Of a stretch of 64,000 bases of DNA, positions 6,854-15,427 are shown in pieces (position 1 is the stretch's first letter; the number at the start of each line of letters is the position of its first letter). Made by a program: the position numbers and the translations under genes. Source of the stretch: Chitinophaga rhizosphaerae (lineage in GTDB: Bacteria > Bacteroidota > Bacteroidia > Chitinophagales > Chitinophagaceae); NCBI RefSeq assembly GCF_003958645.1, contig NZ_RXLO01000001.1, positions 248,001-312,000 of the forward strand, given 5' to 3'. A model generated the notes under the pieces. The model had not been told where the DNA came from and made no database searches. It saw nothing but the letters and a program-made list of their open reading frames with translations.

Positions 6854-9742
6854 CTACTCCTCCTGGATCACCAACGCATTCAAATACCCATACGCACCGT
6901 TCGTCGTCAGTGAAGGCGCGTGTACGGAAAGATTGATCTTCCCGTTCGCGTCGGGACTGATGCCGGTCCTCACTTCTTCCAGGCTCGTGTTGTTGAGGGC
7001 GTTCATCAATATTTCCGCGCCACCGTTGATGCGCCAGGCGCCGTAACGCGGTGCAGTTGCGGTATTGTTGCGGGATGCATAGAATTTCAGTTTATAGGTT
7101 TTTGCGGGATTGAGGCCAGTGATGGCCAGGTTATCCATGCCGGTAGCGTATTTCAGGCTGTAGTTGAACCAATAGCCCTTCAGCGCGATGTCAGGGATGA
7201 CGCCGGTATTGTTGCCGGTTGTGGTGCCATCGATGTCCGACGCGCTGTTGTTGGCGAACGGCGCCCAGAAATCCGGTGTGGGGCTCAGGTTGTCGATCGT
7301 CCAGGTGGTGGCCGGATCGGTGACCATGATGCGCGCAGCATGCGGAGAACCATAAACGTTCACCCAACCCGGGATGGGTTGCACGGCCGTTTTACTGAAG
7401 TGCACGCGAAGGGTTTTCAGCCCGCCGTTATCAGGGAATACGCTGACGGTGGATACGCCATTATACACCTTCCCGCCGCTGGCCGTACCGCTTACACGGA
7501 AAACATACGTACCGTTAGTGAGCCCGGAAATATTTGCCGTTGCGGATGTGGCGTTGCCGATGGTGGCCGTACCCGGACCGGAAACCTGCTCCCAGCTGTA
7601 TGCGGAAATAGTAGCACCGTTGATGGGAGTTGCGGTCAGTTGCATCGTCGTTAAGGTCGTGGTCGTGTCGCGCAGACGTATTTGCGGGATGGCAGGCAAC
7701 GGCCCTACCACACCGATATCGATGAGGCTCACGTGCGCGAAAGTACCGGTTCCGCCTACACGCAGCGTAATGTCGACGGAATCGAGACCCGTAACCCCAT
7801 TGAATTTAACGGCCTGCTGGTAGTTCGGGCTCGCCGAGGTGGCATATTTCGTTTCCACCGACTGCGCAGTTTCCCAGCCTGCGGTGCCGATCCTCGCCTG
7901 CAGGGTGCGCTGGGCGGCGCCGTCGTCGAGCCTGGCGCCCCATATCTTGATGTAGTATTTGTTCGTCGGCACGAGCCCCTTGATGCGGAGCACGATGCCG
8001 TTCGGGTTGAGCGAGTTATGGATGAACATGTTGTCGTACAGCGCCTGTTGCGGGTAATCGCCCACGGGAACGGTAAAGCCGTTATAGTTGATGGCCTTGG
8101 TGGGAGAAGTGCCAAACGAGCCGGTGGGAGAGCCGATGAACTGAACGCTCATATCCGTGATCTCGTTGGTGGTGGTCCGCATTTCCGAGAAAGACGCATT
8201 GGTGCCGAAGCCTTCCACGCCGCCCTTGCCGAACCAGTTGTTCCAGTATTTGCCCCAACCATCGGGCGAGGGCGTAGGCCGGCCGTCGATCTGGTTGGAA
8301 CCGTTCAGGGTGCTCACGCCGTCGCCGCCCAGGTCGGTGAGGAGACGGTATGTGTAGTCATTGACGCCCGGTAGCAGATCGGGTTCGTTGAGCGTGGCGA
8401 TGGGAGACCATGGCGTGAAGGTCCCGTTCTTCATTTCCGCCCTTACCCGGAAAAATACCTTGGCGTTGGTGTACCGGTTATAAGTGGCTTTTACGACGTT
8501 GGCATCTGCCTGTTGCGCGAAGGGCGCCCAGGTAGTTTGGTTGAGGGAAGAATCGATGTAATATTTTTTTACGCCGGTGATGGATTGAAAATACCCCAGC
8601 CACCGGTCGAACAGGCGGTCGGCGATGAACTGGTTGCCCGCGCTGTTGAGGTGGATGCCGTCTCCGTTGTCGTAGGCCGGGAGGATAGCGGCGATAGACG
8701 ATGGGTCTGCCACGTCCGTAAACCCTTCCACAAACCTGTCTGGCCAGGCGTTGCGGATACTGTCTGCCAACAACTTCAGCATTTGCTGTTGGAGCGTGTT
8801 GTAATTGGTACGCGGCTGCGTGGTCTCGAAGAAAACGGTGATGCCGTTGCGTTGCGCGATGCTATCTACCTTTCGCAGGTTGATCATGCTTTGCACCACC
8901 GGAATACCGGAAGATGGATCGTTGGAGGGAAGCGATACGAACAGGAAATCCGGTTTCAGCTGTACGGCCGTTTCGATATTCTGTCCGCCGACGCCGCCGT
9001 CTTCCAGCGGCAGGATGTCTTTGGTGCTGTACCCGCTAACGGCGAGGTTGGTCCAGGTGTGGCCGGCGGTGTTGTTTGTGAGCCAGGCTGAAATTTTATC
9101 CCCGAGCCGGTTCGGCGCGGAGAGCCCTGCGCCCGCGAGCGTCGAGGAGCCGAGGCCCACCACTTTCGGACCGAGGAACAGCGTTTTGGCGTTTGTGGCC
9201 CAACGGAGCGTGAAGGTATTGTTCCCATTGTCGCTGGCGCCGGTCTGCATGCGGAGCGGCGAAGCGGTAGATGGGCCCCCGCCGTTGTCGTTGCCGCCGT
9301 TGACGGAGAGCTCCAGCCCGAAAATAGCTTCGATGAAAATGTGTTCGTTTGCCTGCAGGGCGGGCCGGAACACGATGCTGCCCGTTGGTGCGTCCACGAC
9401 AACGCCGTTGCTGCCGCCCCGGTACTGGAGGAGGCCGTTGCGCATGACCTTGATGGAAAGGTTGGCAAGACTGGCATCCTGAAAAACGGAATCGCCGGCT
9501 GCGGGGTACCCCGGTGTGCCGGTGTGGAATTCGATGCTTTTGCCGAGTTGGCGGAATGCGGTGGTGCCGTTACCGGTATTATATAAATAGCCGTTCACGT
9601 TTTTCGACTGGTTGCGAAGCACCAATTCCGCGTTCATGATTTTTACGGAATCGGGTTCCAGTTTCAACGGCGCGCCCTGGGCCAGGAGCAAGGTGAAGGG
9701 ATAGCACAAAAGAACAAACAAAAATATTGGGAGATGTCTCAT
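6854..9742 (-). CDS. Large secreted SGNH/GDSL-family hydrolase with accessory domains
   Basis: This 962-residue exported protein has a Sec signal peptide at 1-22. Residues 23-143 form a domain shared with the small protein encoded just upstream. Residues about 190-385 are an SGNH esterase: GLGSSTLAG (nucleophile Ser200), a glycine-containing block II (AVSGYS), SLPSND (Asn274) and DGIHLN (Asp361, His364). Then follow a region with Fn3-like character, a PKD-like segment (SYSWEQVSGPG-type motif is seen as AYSWEQVSGPG) and a C-terminal beta domain of the carbohydrate-binding type. No type IX sorting domain is evident at the C-terminus, which ends in LNALVIQEE. A role in deacetylating or de-esterifying an extracellular polysaccharide is inferred from family and domain make-up; the substrate is unknown. 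Confidence 0.85.
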   Translation of the reverse strand: MRHLPIFLFVLLCYPFTLLLAQGAPLKLEPDSVKIMNAELVLRNQSKNVNGYLYNTGNGTTAFRQLGKSIEFHTGTPGYPAAGDSVFQDASLANLSIKVMRNGLLQYRGGSNGVVVDAPTGSIVFRPALQANEHIFIEAIFGLELSVNGGNDNGGGPSTASPLRMQTGASDNGNNTFTLRWATNAKTLFLGPKVVGLGSSTLAGAGLSAPNRLGDKISAWLTNNTAGHTWTNLAVSGYSTKDILPLEDGGVGGQNIETAVQLKPDFLFVSLPSNDPSSGIPVVQSMINLRKVDSIAQRNGITVFFETTQPRTNYNTLQQQMLKLLADSIRNAWPDRFVEGFTDVADPSSIAAILPAYDNGDGIHLNSAGNQFIADRLFDRWLGYFQSITGVKKYYIDSSLNQTTWAPFAQQADANVVKATYNRYTNAKVFFRVRAEMKNGTFTPWSPIATLNEPDLLPGVNDYTYRLLTDLGGDGVSTLNGSNQIDGRPTPSPDGWGKYWNNWFGKGGVEGFGTNASFSEMRTTTNEITDMSVQFIGSPTGSFGTSPTKAINYNGFTVPVGDYPQQALYDNMFIHNSLNPNGIVLRIKGLVPTNKYYIKIWGARLDDGAAQRTLQARIGTAGWETAQSVETKYATSASPNYQQAVKFNGVTGLDSVDITLRVGGTGTFAHVSLIDIGVVGPLPAIPQIRLRDTTTTLTTMQLTATPINGATISAYSWEQVSGPGTATIGNATSATANISGLTNGTYVFRVSGTASGGKVYNGVSTVSVFPDNGGLKTLRVHFSKTAVQPIPGWVNVYGSPHAARIMVTDPATTWTIDNLSPTPDFWAPFANNSASDIDGTTTGNNTGVIPDIALKGYWFNYSLKYATGMDNLAITGLNPAKTYKLKFYASRNNTATAPRYGAWRINGGAEILMNALNNTSLEEVRTGISPDANGKINLSVHAPSLTTNGAYGYLNALVIQEE

Positions 9743-9768
9743 GTATTCAATTGTTTATTGGATGAGGG

Positions 9769-10263
9769 TTACAATCCGGCATACCGCGCAGGCAGCATGG
9801 CGTATTGCATGGTAGCGCGGAACGGATGAAAAGTGAAGTCGGAAAAATTCAGGGCTTCGATGTAGATTTTTTCAGCCGCAACAAGCGCCGGTCTGAAAAT
9901 GATCTTGCCGAGCGAGGTGTCTACGGAAGTGCTGCCGGGGCACGATGTGCAGATCAGCAGGCCGTTCCGCCAGATCTTGATGTAGCGGCCTTTCCAGGTG
10001 GTATTGGTATACACGGAGTCGCCGGCCTGGGGGGCGCCGCTGGCGCCGACGGCGAACTCCAGTGCGTTGCCGATGGTTTTAAAACCGGTTTTTCCGTTGC
10101 CGTTGTTGAACAGGAAGCCGGGAATGTGGCGCGTAGCGTTGCGGACAACGAGCTCCATGCCTTCGGCTTTCACGGTGTCGGGCCTGACGGCGAAGGATTG
10201 CTGGGCTTTAATGGAATGAAGGGCTGCACAACAGGCAGCTGTGAAAATGAATCGTTTCATCAT
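9769..10263 (-). CDS. Small exported protein, paralogue of the SGNH hydrolase N-terminus
   Basis: This 164-residue protein has a signal peptide (1-20, ending in SIKAQ). Its body aligns with residues 23-143 of the downstream hydrolase: PDTVKAEGMELVVRN matches PDSVKIMNAELVLRN, and FLFNNGNGKTGFKTIG, AGDSVY, RNGLL and IIFRPAL all have counterparts. It lacks any catalytic domain. Its stop lies 26 bp before the start of the hydrolase on the same strand, so both are likely co-transcribed. The domain has no name that I recognise; a surface-binding or assembly module is a guess. Confidence 0.75.
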   Translation of the reverse strand: MMKRFIFTAACCAALHSIKAQQSFAVRPDTVKAEGMELVVRNATRHIPGFLFNNGNGKTGFKTIGNALEFAVGASGAPQAGDSVYTNTTWKGRYIKIWRNGLLICTSCPGSTSVDTSLGKIIFRPALVAAEKIYIEALNFSDFTFHPFRATMQYAMLPARYAGL

Positions 10264-10874
10264 TCAGGTATTGCATTTAGAACATGTCTCATGTAAAAAG
10301 TGAAAGGGAAGGGCGGATGCGGTATAAGGTATCCGGCCTCCGGGGTGTGATCGGGCTACTTCATGGTTACAATTTGTGCGACATGGGAGCCGCAGGTAAG
10401 GGATAATGTTTCGGGTACTTCAAATCTAATAAAAATTGGATTGATTTTCAACGAATGTTTTCCGGGGATAAAGTTTCTTAGCCAACCTTTAGGATCGATG
10501 GCAGGTCCAATGTATTAAATAGAACGAAGGCGCCTTTCCATCATCCCCAAAAAAAAATTCAAAAAACTTCTGATGGATGTACCGGCGGAGTTTTTAATTC
10601 GCCCGCCTTCAACCCATCGTTCCACACTGCATTTGATCGCCTTAAACATATATATTAAATTATATATTATGCTTATAATCAATGCGTTCGTGGGTCATGA
10701 CGTTTTGAAATATAAGAATTAACCATATATTTACACCGCGGTTTACCTATACCGACTACCTATGCAAACTGAACGTCCGACGAAGCCCTTGACGCAGCCT
10801 CAATTTTGGCGCCCATTGCCAGCGGATGGCCTTTTGCCCCGGCAGACAGCAAAGAACACTTAACAGACAATCGT
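10264..10874. other. Divergent intergenic region, AT-rich
   Basis: This 610-bp gap separates a leftward and a rightward unit and must hold both promoters. It has an AT-rich, roughly symmetrical stretch at about 10647-10672 and a TATATTTAC sequence at about 10725-10733 that could be a variant of the Bacteroidota -7 box for the rightward genes. No gene or strong hairpin was seen. Confidence 0.5.
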
Positions 10875-11354
10875 ATGGATATTATTGCGTACCAGGACTT
10901 TCACGCCATTCGCCTGAGCGATTTTTACGATGGTCCTGATTACCAGGAGGTGGAAGATTATGATTTCATGGGGGAAATCTGGGTAGGAGAGTTGTGCGGC
11001 TTCAACACCTTCCTGCGGCCGGTTTCCATCCCCGATGAAACCCGCGCCATTTCACTCGATTTTACGAAAGATCACGATGGCATGGCCCTGCGCGTCCTCG
11101 AAGCCCTGCAACTCCCGCTGCCGGCCAATTGCTCGCAATTGCAGATGACCTCCATCCTCGGAGAGCCCAAGAAAATCGTAAAACTGGCGAAAGACACCGT
11201 CACTATGGACTTCATCATCGGCGATCGCTTCCGTTATTCGTTGTCCTGCACCATCCACCAGCAAAACGGGTTAATGTACCTCGATGTGGTGAACGAAACC
11301 GGCGTTCTCCAAAAAACTTCCAAAAAGAAGAAAACCAAAGAAGAAAAGATATAA
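10875..11354 (+). CDS. Conserved-looking cytoplasmic protein of unknown function
   Basis: The 159-residue product starts at ATG 10875 (MDIIAYQDF); a longer frame reaches back to a TTG at 10806, but those residues look non-native. There is no signal peptide or membrane segment. The middle is mixed alpha/beta (SILGEPKKIVKLAKDTVTMD, then FRYSLSCTIHQQNGLMYLDV), and the tail is very Lys-rich (KTSKKKKTKEEK). I do not recognise the family. The next gene begins 21 bp downstream on the same strand, so they form an operon with an exported barrel-like protein. Confidence 0.65.
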   Translation: MDIIAYQDFHAIRLSDFYDGPDYQEVEDYDFMGEIWVGELCGFNTFLRPVSIPDETRAISLDFTKDHDGMALRVLEALQLPLPANCSQLQMTSILGEPKKIVKLAKDTVTMDFIIGDRFRYSLSCTIHQQNGLMYLDVVNETGVLQKTSKKKKTKEEKI

Positions 11355-11375
11355 CTTCCCAGCAAATCTTTTTTC

Positions 11376-12809
11376 GTGCGAAGCTATACCTTATTCCTTG
11401 TTTGTTTGCTGTCCCTGCCCGCCTTTGTCGCAGCGCAGGACAGTTTGCTGGCCAAAGCACAGGCCATGCCCGATAAATACCTGCAACAGGTTACCGGTAA
11501 ATCGGAAAAATACCAACGCCAGGTGGAAAGGCGTACCCGGCAGGCGCTCGACCGTATGATGCGGCAGGAGAAAAAACTCCAGGCCAAACTCATGAAAGTT
11601 GACTCCCTCGCCGCTAAAAACCTTTTCACCAATTCGCTGGACTCCTTGCGGAACCTCCAGGGCAAACTTAAAAGCAAAACGCAGGCGGTAACGGGTTTGC
11701 TGAACGGCCAAACCGGCGGCTATCTCGACACGCTCACCAACACCCTGGGGTTCCTGAAAGACGCCAAAGGCCTCCTCGGCAAGGCGGGCGACATAAAAGG
11801 AAAGCTCGGCAAATCGATGGACCAGGTAAAGTCGCTGCAAGACAAACTGAAGCAGGCCGAACAGGTCCGCAATTACATCCGCGAACGCCGGAACCTCCTA
11901 AAATCCCAACTGGGCCAGTACGCCAACATGACCAAAGATCTCCAGAAGATCAACAAGGAAGCTTATTACTACGCCCAGCAACTCAAGGAATACCAGTCCG
12001 TTTTCAGCGACCGTAAAAAAGCGGAAGCCAAAGCCATGGAACTGCTCCAAAAACTACCGGCGTATAAGGATTTCATGGCCCGCAATTCGCAGATCGCGCG
12101 GTTGTTCAACCTGGCTTCCGCCGGCGACGGCAACGTGGAGCAGCAGCTCGAAGGGTTGCAGACCCGCGCACAGGTGGAACAACTCATCCAGCAGCGCCTG
12201 GGCGGGGGAGGCCCCAACGCCTCGCAGGCCATCCGCCAGCAAATGGATGCCGCACGGTCGCAGATGGATGAACTGAAAAAACATTTCCCCGATCTCGATA
12301 ATGCCGCCGAAATGCCCGATTTCAAGCCCAACGAAATGAAGACCAAAAGCTTCCTTTCCCGGTTGGAATTCGGCGCGAATGTCCAGTTCCAACGCTCCAA
12401 CCAGTTCTTCCCCTCCACGGGCGACTTTGCCGGGCAGGTCGGCTACCGATTCAGTAAAAACGGGATCGTGGGGATGGGCGCGTCCTATAAACTGGGTATG
12501 GGAACAGGTTTCAACAACATCCGGTTTTCGCACCAGGGCATGGGCGTCCGCTCATTCGCGGATTATAAACTGAAAGGGACCTTCTTCGTCAACGGCGGCT
12601 TCGAATACAACTACAACGCTGCCTTCGCCAATCCCAACCAACTGGCCAACGCCAAAGCCTGGACACGGAGCGCCCTGCTGGGCATCGCCAAAAAATACAA
12701 GATCAACAACAAGCTGAAAGGTAATATGACCCTCCTGTACGATTTCCTGCATAATAGCCAGGTTCCCCGCACTGATCCGGTGAAATTCAGGGTTGGATAT
12801 AATTTTTAG
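11376..12809 (+). CDS. Exported coiled-coil protein with C-terminal outer-membrane-like domain
   Basis: This 477-residue protein starts at GTG 11376 and has a signal peptide (MRSYTLFLVCLLSLPAFVAA, cleaved before QDS). Residues about 25-310 are charged helices with heptad-like patterns, consistent with a long periplasmic coiled coil. Residues about 325-477 alternate polar and aromatic positions with Gly turns (LEFGANVQFQRS, GQVGYRF, GMGASYKLG) and end in VKFRVGYNF, whose last aromatic residue is typical of outer-membrane barrel strands. I know no name for the family. A periplasm-spanning envelope protein anchored in the outer membrane is the inference. A hairpin follows at 12831-12859. Confidence 0.75.
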   Translation: MRSYTLFLVCLLSLPAFVAAQDSLLAKAQAMPDKYLQQVTGKSEKYQRQVERRTRQALDRMMRQEKKLQAKLMKVDSLAAKNLFTNSLDSLRNLQGKLKSKTQAVTGLLNGQTGGYLDTLTNTLGFLKDAKGLLGKAGDIKGKLGKSMDQVKSLQDKLKQAEQVRNYIRERRNLLKSQLGQYANMTKDLQKINKEAYYYAQQLKEYQSVFSDRKKAEAKAMELLQKLPAYKDFMARNSQIARLFNLASAGDGNVEQQLEGLQTRAQVEQLIQQRLGGGGPNASQAIRQQMDAARSQMDELKKHFPDLDNAAEMPDFKPNEMKTKSFLSRLEFGANVQFQRSNQFFPSTGDFAGQVGYRFSKNGIVGMGASYKLGMGTGFNNIRFSHQGMGVRSFADYKLKGTFFVNGGFEYNYNAAFANPNQLANAKAWTRSALLGIAKKYKINNKLKGNMTLLYDFLHNSQVPRTDPVKFRVGYNF

Positions 12810-12830
12810 CCGGTTGACACAAATATCTGG

Positions 12831-12863
12831 ACCGCCAGTTGGAGCTTCCGGCTGGCGGTATTT
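12831..12863 (+). terminator. Hairpin after the coiled-coil/barrel gene
   Basis: ACCGCCAG (12831-12838) pairs with CTGGCGGT (12852-12859) and is followed by ATTTTC. It lies 22 bp past the stop codon at 12809. Confidence 0.55.
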
Positions 12864-13159
12864 TCATGCCCGCATGTTTAAATATAAAATAAATACATGT
12901 ATATAAACTGACGGAAAAATGGAAGAATAAGCCTCGCTGGTTGAGAAATATCGAAAGTTTGATCGAATTACGCTTGAATATTGTAAGTTGAGCAAAGAAA
13001 AAGTTATTTTTATAACAACTAGTGAGAAGATGAGTAAGTGTGATCAAAAATCCCTTACCTGGATGGCCTGGGGCGGGGAGACCGGCGGCGACCCAACTTG
13101 CATGTATGTGAAAGCAGCCGGCGCTTCCTGCCTCAGGCCACAACATTCAAAGCCGTGCC
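12864..13159. other. Leader region before the MoeA-like gene
   Basis: The first half is AT-rich. The second half (about 13060-13145) is GC-rich, and its ends can pair (GGCCTG near 13065 with CAGGCC near 13135), so the transcript of the next gene may carry a folded leader. It does not match a riboswitch I know. Confidence 0.35.
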
Positions 13160-14008
13160 ATGATCAGTGTGACCGCCGCCATACAACAGATTGCCGCCTG
13201 CCGGACTACCTGGGGCAAAACTTCCGTCCCGATTACGGAAGCCGCCGGCAAAGTGATCACCGAATTGGCACCAAACGATAATCCATCCACTTCCTTAGCC
13301 GCTCCGGGAACATTTCTGACCAGCCGCCATCTTGCCACCATGGCCCAATCGGGGATCATGCGGGTTTCGGTGTACGCGCCGCCTTCGGTCGCTTTTATCG
13401 GTGTCGGGGAAAACGAATGCGCCATCAATCGGCTCACGGTCGAAGGTTCTTTGGCGAATTACAGGATACCCCTGCGCGATAGCGCTACCGCTTCCGCCGG
13501 ATCGCCGGGTATGCAAAAATTATTAGAAGCTTCGCTGGACGCGGATTTGCTGGTGCTTTGCGGCGACATTTCCCCGAAAATCTTCATCGACGCCGGGGTG
13601 GAACAGGTGTTCAACAAGGTAAAAGCGCATCCCTGCCAGGCGTTCTGGTTCGGGTATAGCCTCACTAAAACGCGCGTCATGCTCATGCCTTCGAACCCGT
13701 TCGCGGTACAGGTATCGGCCAAGCTTTTCCTCGAATCCTACATTCGCGCCTGCTGGAACATGAGGCCCATACGGCCCCTGATGCTCCCATACGCCGAACA
13801 TCGCTCGCCGGCCGTTGGGCAGGATGAATATGTGCCCGCGGCCATGGTACACCGGAATGGACTGAAGGTGCGCGCCATTTCGTTTTCCGGTAAAACGGAT
13901 ATCCGGGAGGCGGCGCAGGCGGAAGGTTTCCTGTGCCACGAATCCGGGCATGGCAGCCTGGAACCCTCGTCGCTCGTGCCTTTCTATCCCTGGAACGACC
14001 TGGCCTGA
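13160..14008 (+). CDS. Shortened MoeA-like protein (molybdopterin molybdotransferase family)
   Basis: The first 33 residues (MISVTAAIQQI, then VPITEAAGKVITE) match the start of MoeA, which inserts molybdate into molybdopterin, and the later part keeps SVAFIGVGENE (the usual TGDEL position) and AFWFGYSLTK with LMPSNPFAVQVSAKLF (the usual FGLPGNPVSV position). But the protein has 282 residues against about 400 for the family. The stretch with the MDGYA motif is missing between residues about 34 and 55, the catalytic Asp of TGDEL is not in place, and the usual GGVSxGxxD motif reads CGDISPK. It is probably not an active MoeA; it could be a repurposed paralogue or a decaying copy. No other molybdenum-cofactor gene is nearby. 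Confidence 0.7.
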   Translation: MISVTAAIQQIAACRTTWGKTSVPITEAAGKVITELAPNDNPSTSLAAPGTFLTSRHLATMAQSGIMRVSVYAPPSVAFIGVGENECAINRLTVEGSLANYRIPLRDSATASAGSPGMQKLLEASLDADLLVLCGDISPKIFIDAGVEQVFNKVKAHPCQAFWFGYSLTKTRVMLMPSNPFAVQVSAKLFLESYIRACWNMRPIRPLMLPYAEHRSPAVGQDEYVPAAMVHRNGLKVRAISFSGKTDIREAAQAEGFLCHESGHGSLEPSSLVPFYPWNDLA

Positions 14009-14040
14009 ATCCGCCTTTCCATCGCCAATCCCCTGAAACG

Positions 14041-14088
14041 CCGCAACCCGTTACGCATCGCGGTTCGCTGATGCATAACGGGTTGCGG
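14041..14088. terminator. Bidirectional hairpin between convergent genes
   Basis: Arms 14041-14059 and 14070-14088 pair at 18 of 19 positions around a ten-base loop. The hairpin lies between the rightward MoeA-like gene and the leftward PorP/SprF gene and can end both transcripts. Confidence 0.75.
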
Positions 14089-14109
14089 AATATCTCCTGT
14101 AATTGTTGC

Positions 14110-15015
14110 TTAACTGAAGAGGCGTACTTTGATACCCAATCCAAAGTTGCCGCCATATGCGTCCAGTCCGGAACGCTGGTTGGTATAGCTCGCCTGTACC
14201 TGGATGGAATTCTTGAACTGGAAGCCCACACCGCCGGTCACGGCTTTGTTGGAATGGTACAACCCGAACACGTTCACCATGTTCCGGGCAAAGCTCACAC
14301 GGGCGCCGGCATCCACCACGCTGTTGGAATTCAGCATGGGGCGGAAGCTGATGAGCGGCTCGATGGAGGAAATCTTGTAGCTGCGGGTACCGAATTTGTA
14401 AGAAGCGGTCACGGCGAAAGTCGACTGGCCGCGGGGCTCCTTTTCGTCGATGTTCTTCAGGGTACGCGTCACATTCGGCATGGTGGCCTGCAGGGTAAGG
14501 GCGCCATTCGTATAGGCGATGCCGAGATCGAGCCCCATGGCGTTTTTGTAGCCATCATAGCCTTCGAGGGCCTTGGCTTCCGGTGTTCCGGGCTTCACGT
14601 GCTCGGCCCGCTTGTTGTCTAGCGAAACGCTGGCGCCGATATGGAGGAATTCGGTATTGTCTTCGTTGAGGGAAGTATGGTACGCGTAAGACATGGCCAC
14701 ACGGGTTTGCTTCAGCGGACCGGCCTGGTCGTTAAACACGGAAAGGCCTACGCCGAGGGTGCGACATACCTGGTAATCCCCGGTCAAGGCAAACGAAACG
14801 GGAGCGCCGTCGGTTTCTTTCCAGGCTTTGCGGTAGCCCATGCTCAGGCTGAGACCGGTATCTGCACCCGCGAGGGCCGGGTTGCCGAGGTACCTGTTTT
14901 CAAAATATTGCTGGGGGAGCGGATCTTGCTGATCGAAAATGCGCTGCGCCTGCGCGGCCACCGGCAGTACAAGGGTCAGCAGTAAAAGGCAGAATTGGGT
15001 AGAGATGTGCTTCAT
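14110..15015 (-). CDS. PorP/SprF-family outer-membrane protein (type IX secretion associated)
   Basis: This 301-residue protein has a signal peptide (1-23, ending AQAQ) and a predicted 12-14 strand barrel. The N-terminal QQYFENRYLGNPALAGA matches the PorP/SprF signature (NPAxAG), and repeated Gly/aromatic strands follow (LSLSMGYRKAW, HIGASVSLDN, GVGFQFKN), ending in GIKVRLFS. Members of this family partner specific type IX substrates at the outer membrane and are often encoded beside large type B-sorted proteins. Here the gene stands alone between a terminator hairpin and a 410-bp spacer. The giant type B protein at 40 kb is not adjacent, so a partnership cannot be claimed. Confidence 0.85.
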   Translation of the reverse strand: MKHISTQFCLLLLTLVLPVAAQAQRIFDQQDPLPQQYFENRYLGNPALAGADTGLSLSMGYRKAWKETDGAPVSFALTGDYQVCRTLGVGLSVFNDQAGPLKQTRVAMSYAYHTSLNEDNTEFLHIGASVSLDNKRAEHVKPGTPEAKALEGYDGYKNAMGLDLGIAYTNGALTLQATMPNVTRTLKNIDEKEPRGQSTFAVTASYKFGTRSYKISSIEPLISFRPMLNSNSVVDAGARVSFARNMVNVFGLYHSNKAVTGGVGFQFKNSIQVQASYTNQRSGLDAYGGNFGLGIKVRLFS

Positions 15016-15427
15016 CTGCGTTCGTTTGGGTACAGGAATAATGTTCTCAGTATCATCCGGGATAATTTACCCCGGGTGACAAATATAGTATTAATGCTTA
15101 ATTGAACAAAAACATGAATATGAAAAAGTGGTAATGAAACCCGCTATGGGGGCTATTTTGGGGCAATTTAACAATCTACGTGAATTAGAAGCTAATGGAG
15201 GTTATATATTGAAAATCAATGTTATATCATTTCTTCAAGGTTGTTCGCAATTAAAATTAAAAAATATGTAAAAAAATTTCCGAGTGATCGGAGGGGATCG
15301 GTCGTGGAAGTGATAATCGATTGGAGTAAAATGTGAAGCGGGGAAAGGGAAGGGGGAATCAAGCCTTTCAGCCATCAAATCCCGGCAGGGCCGGCCATCA
15401 TCAACCTGCCCCGTCGGGATAGTATAA
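15016..15427. other. Intergenic spacer before tamL (downstream side)
   Basis: This 410-bp gap lies upstream of the PorP/SprF gene and downstream of the leftward tamB-tamL unit. It is AT-rich in the middle (15060-15300). A bulged hairpin at about 15379-15420 (ATCCCG against CGGGAT, with inner GC pairs) may end the tamL transcript. No gene was seen. Confidence 0.45.

Noticed and set aside
13060..13145. Possible molybdenum-cofactor riboswitch before the MoeA-like gene
   Set aside because: Some pairing is possible, but the conserved Moco motif is not recognisable.
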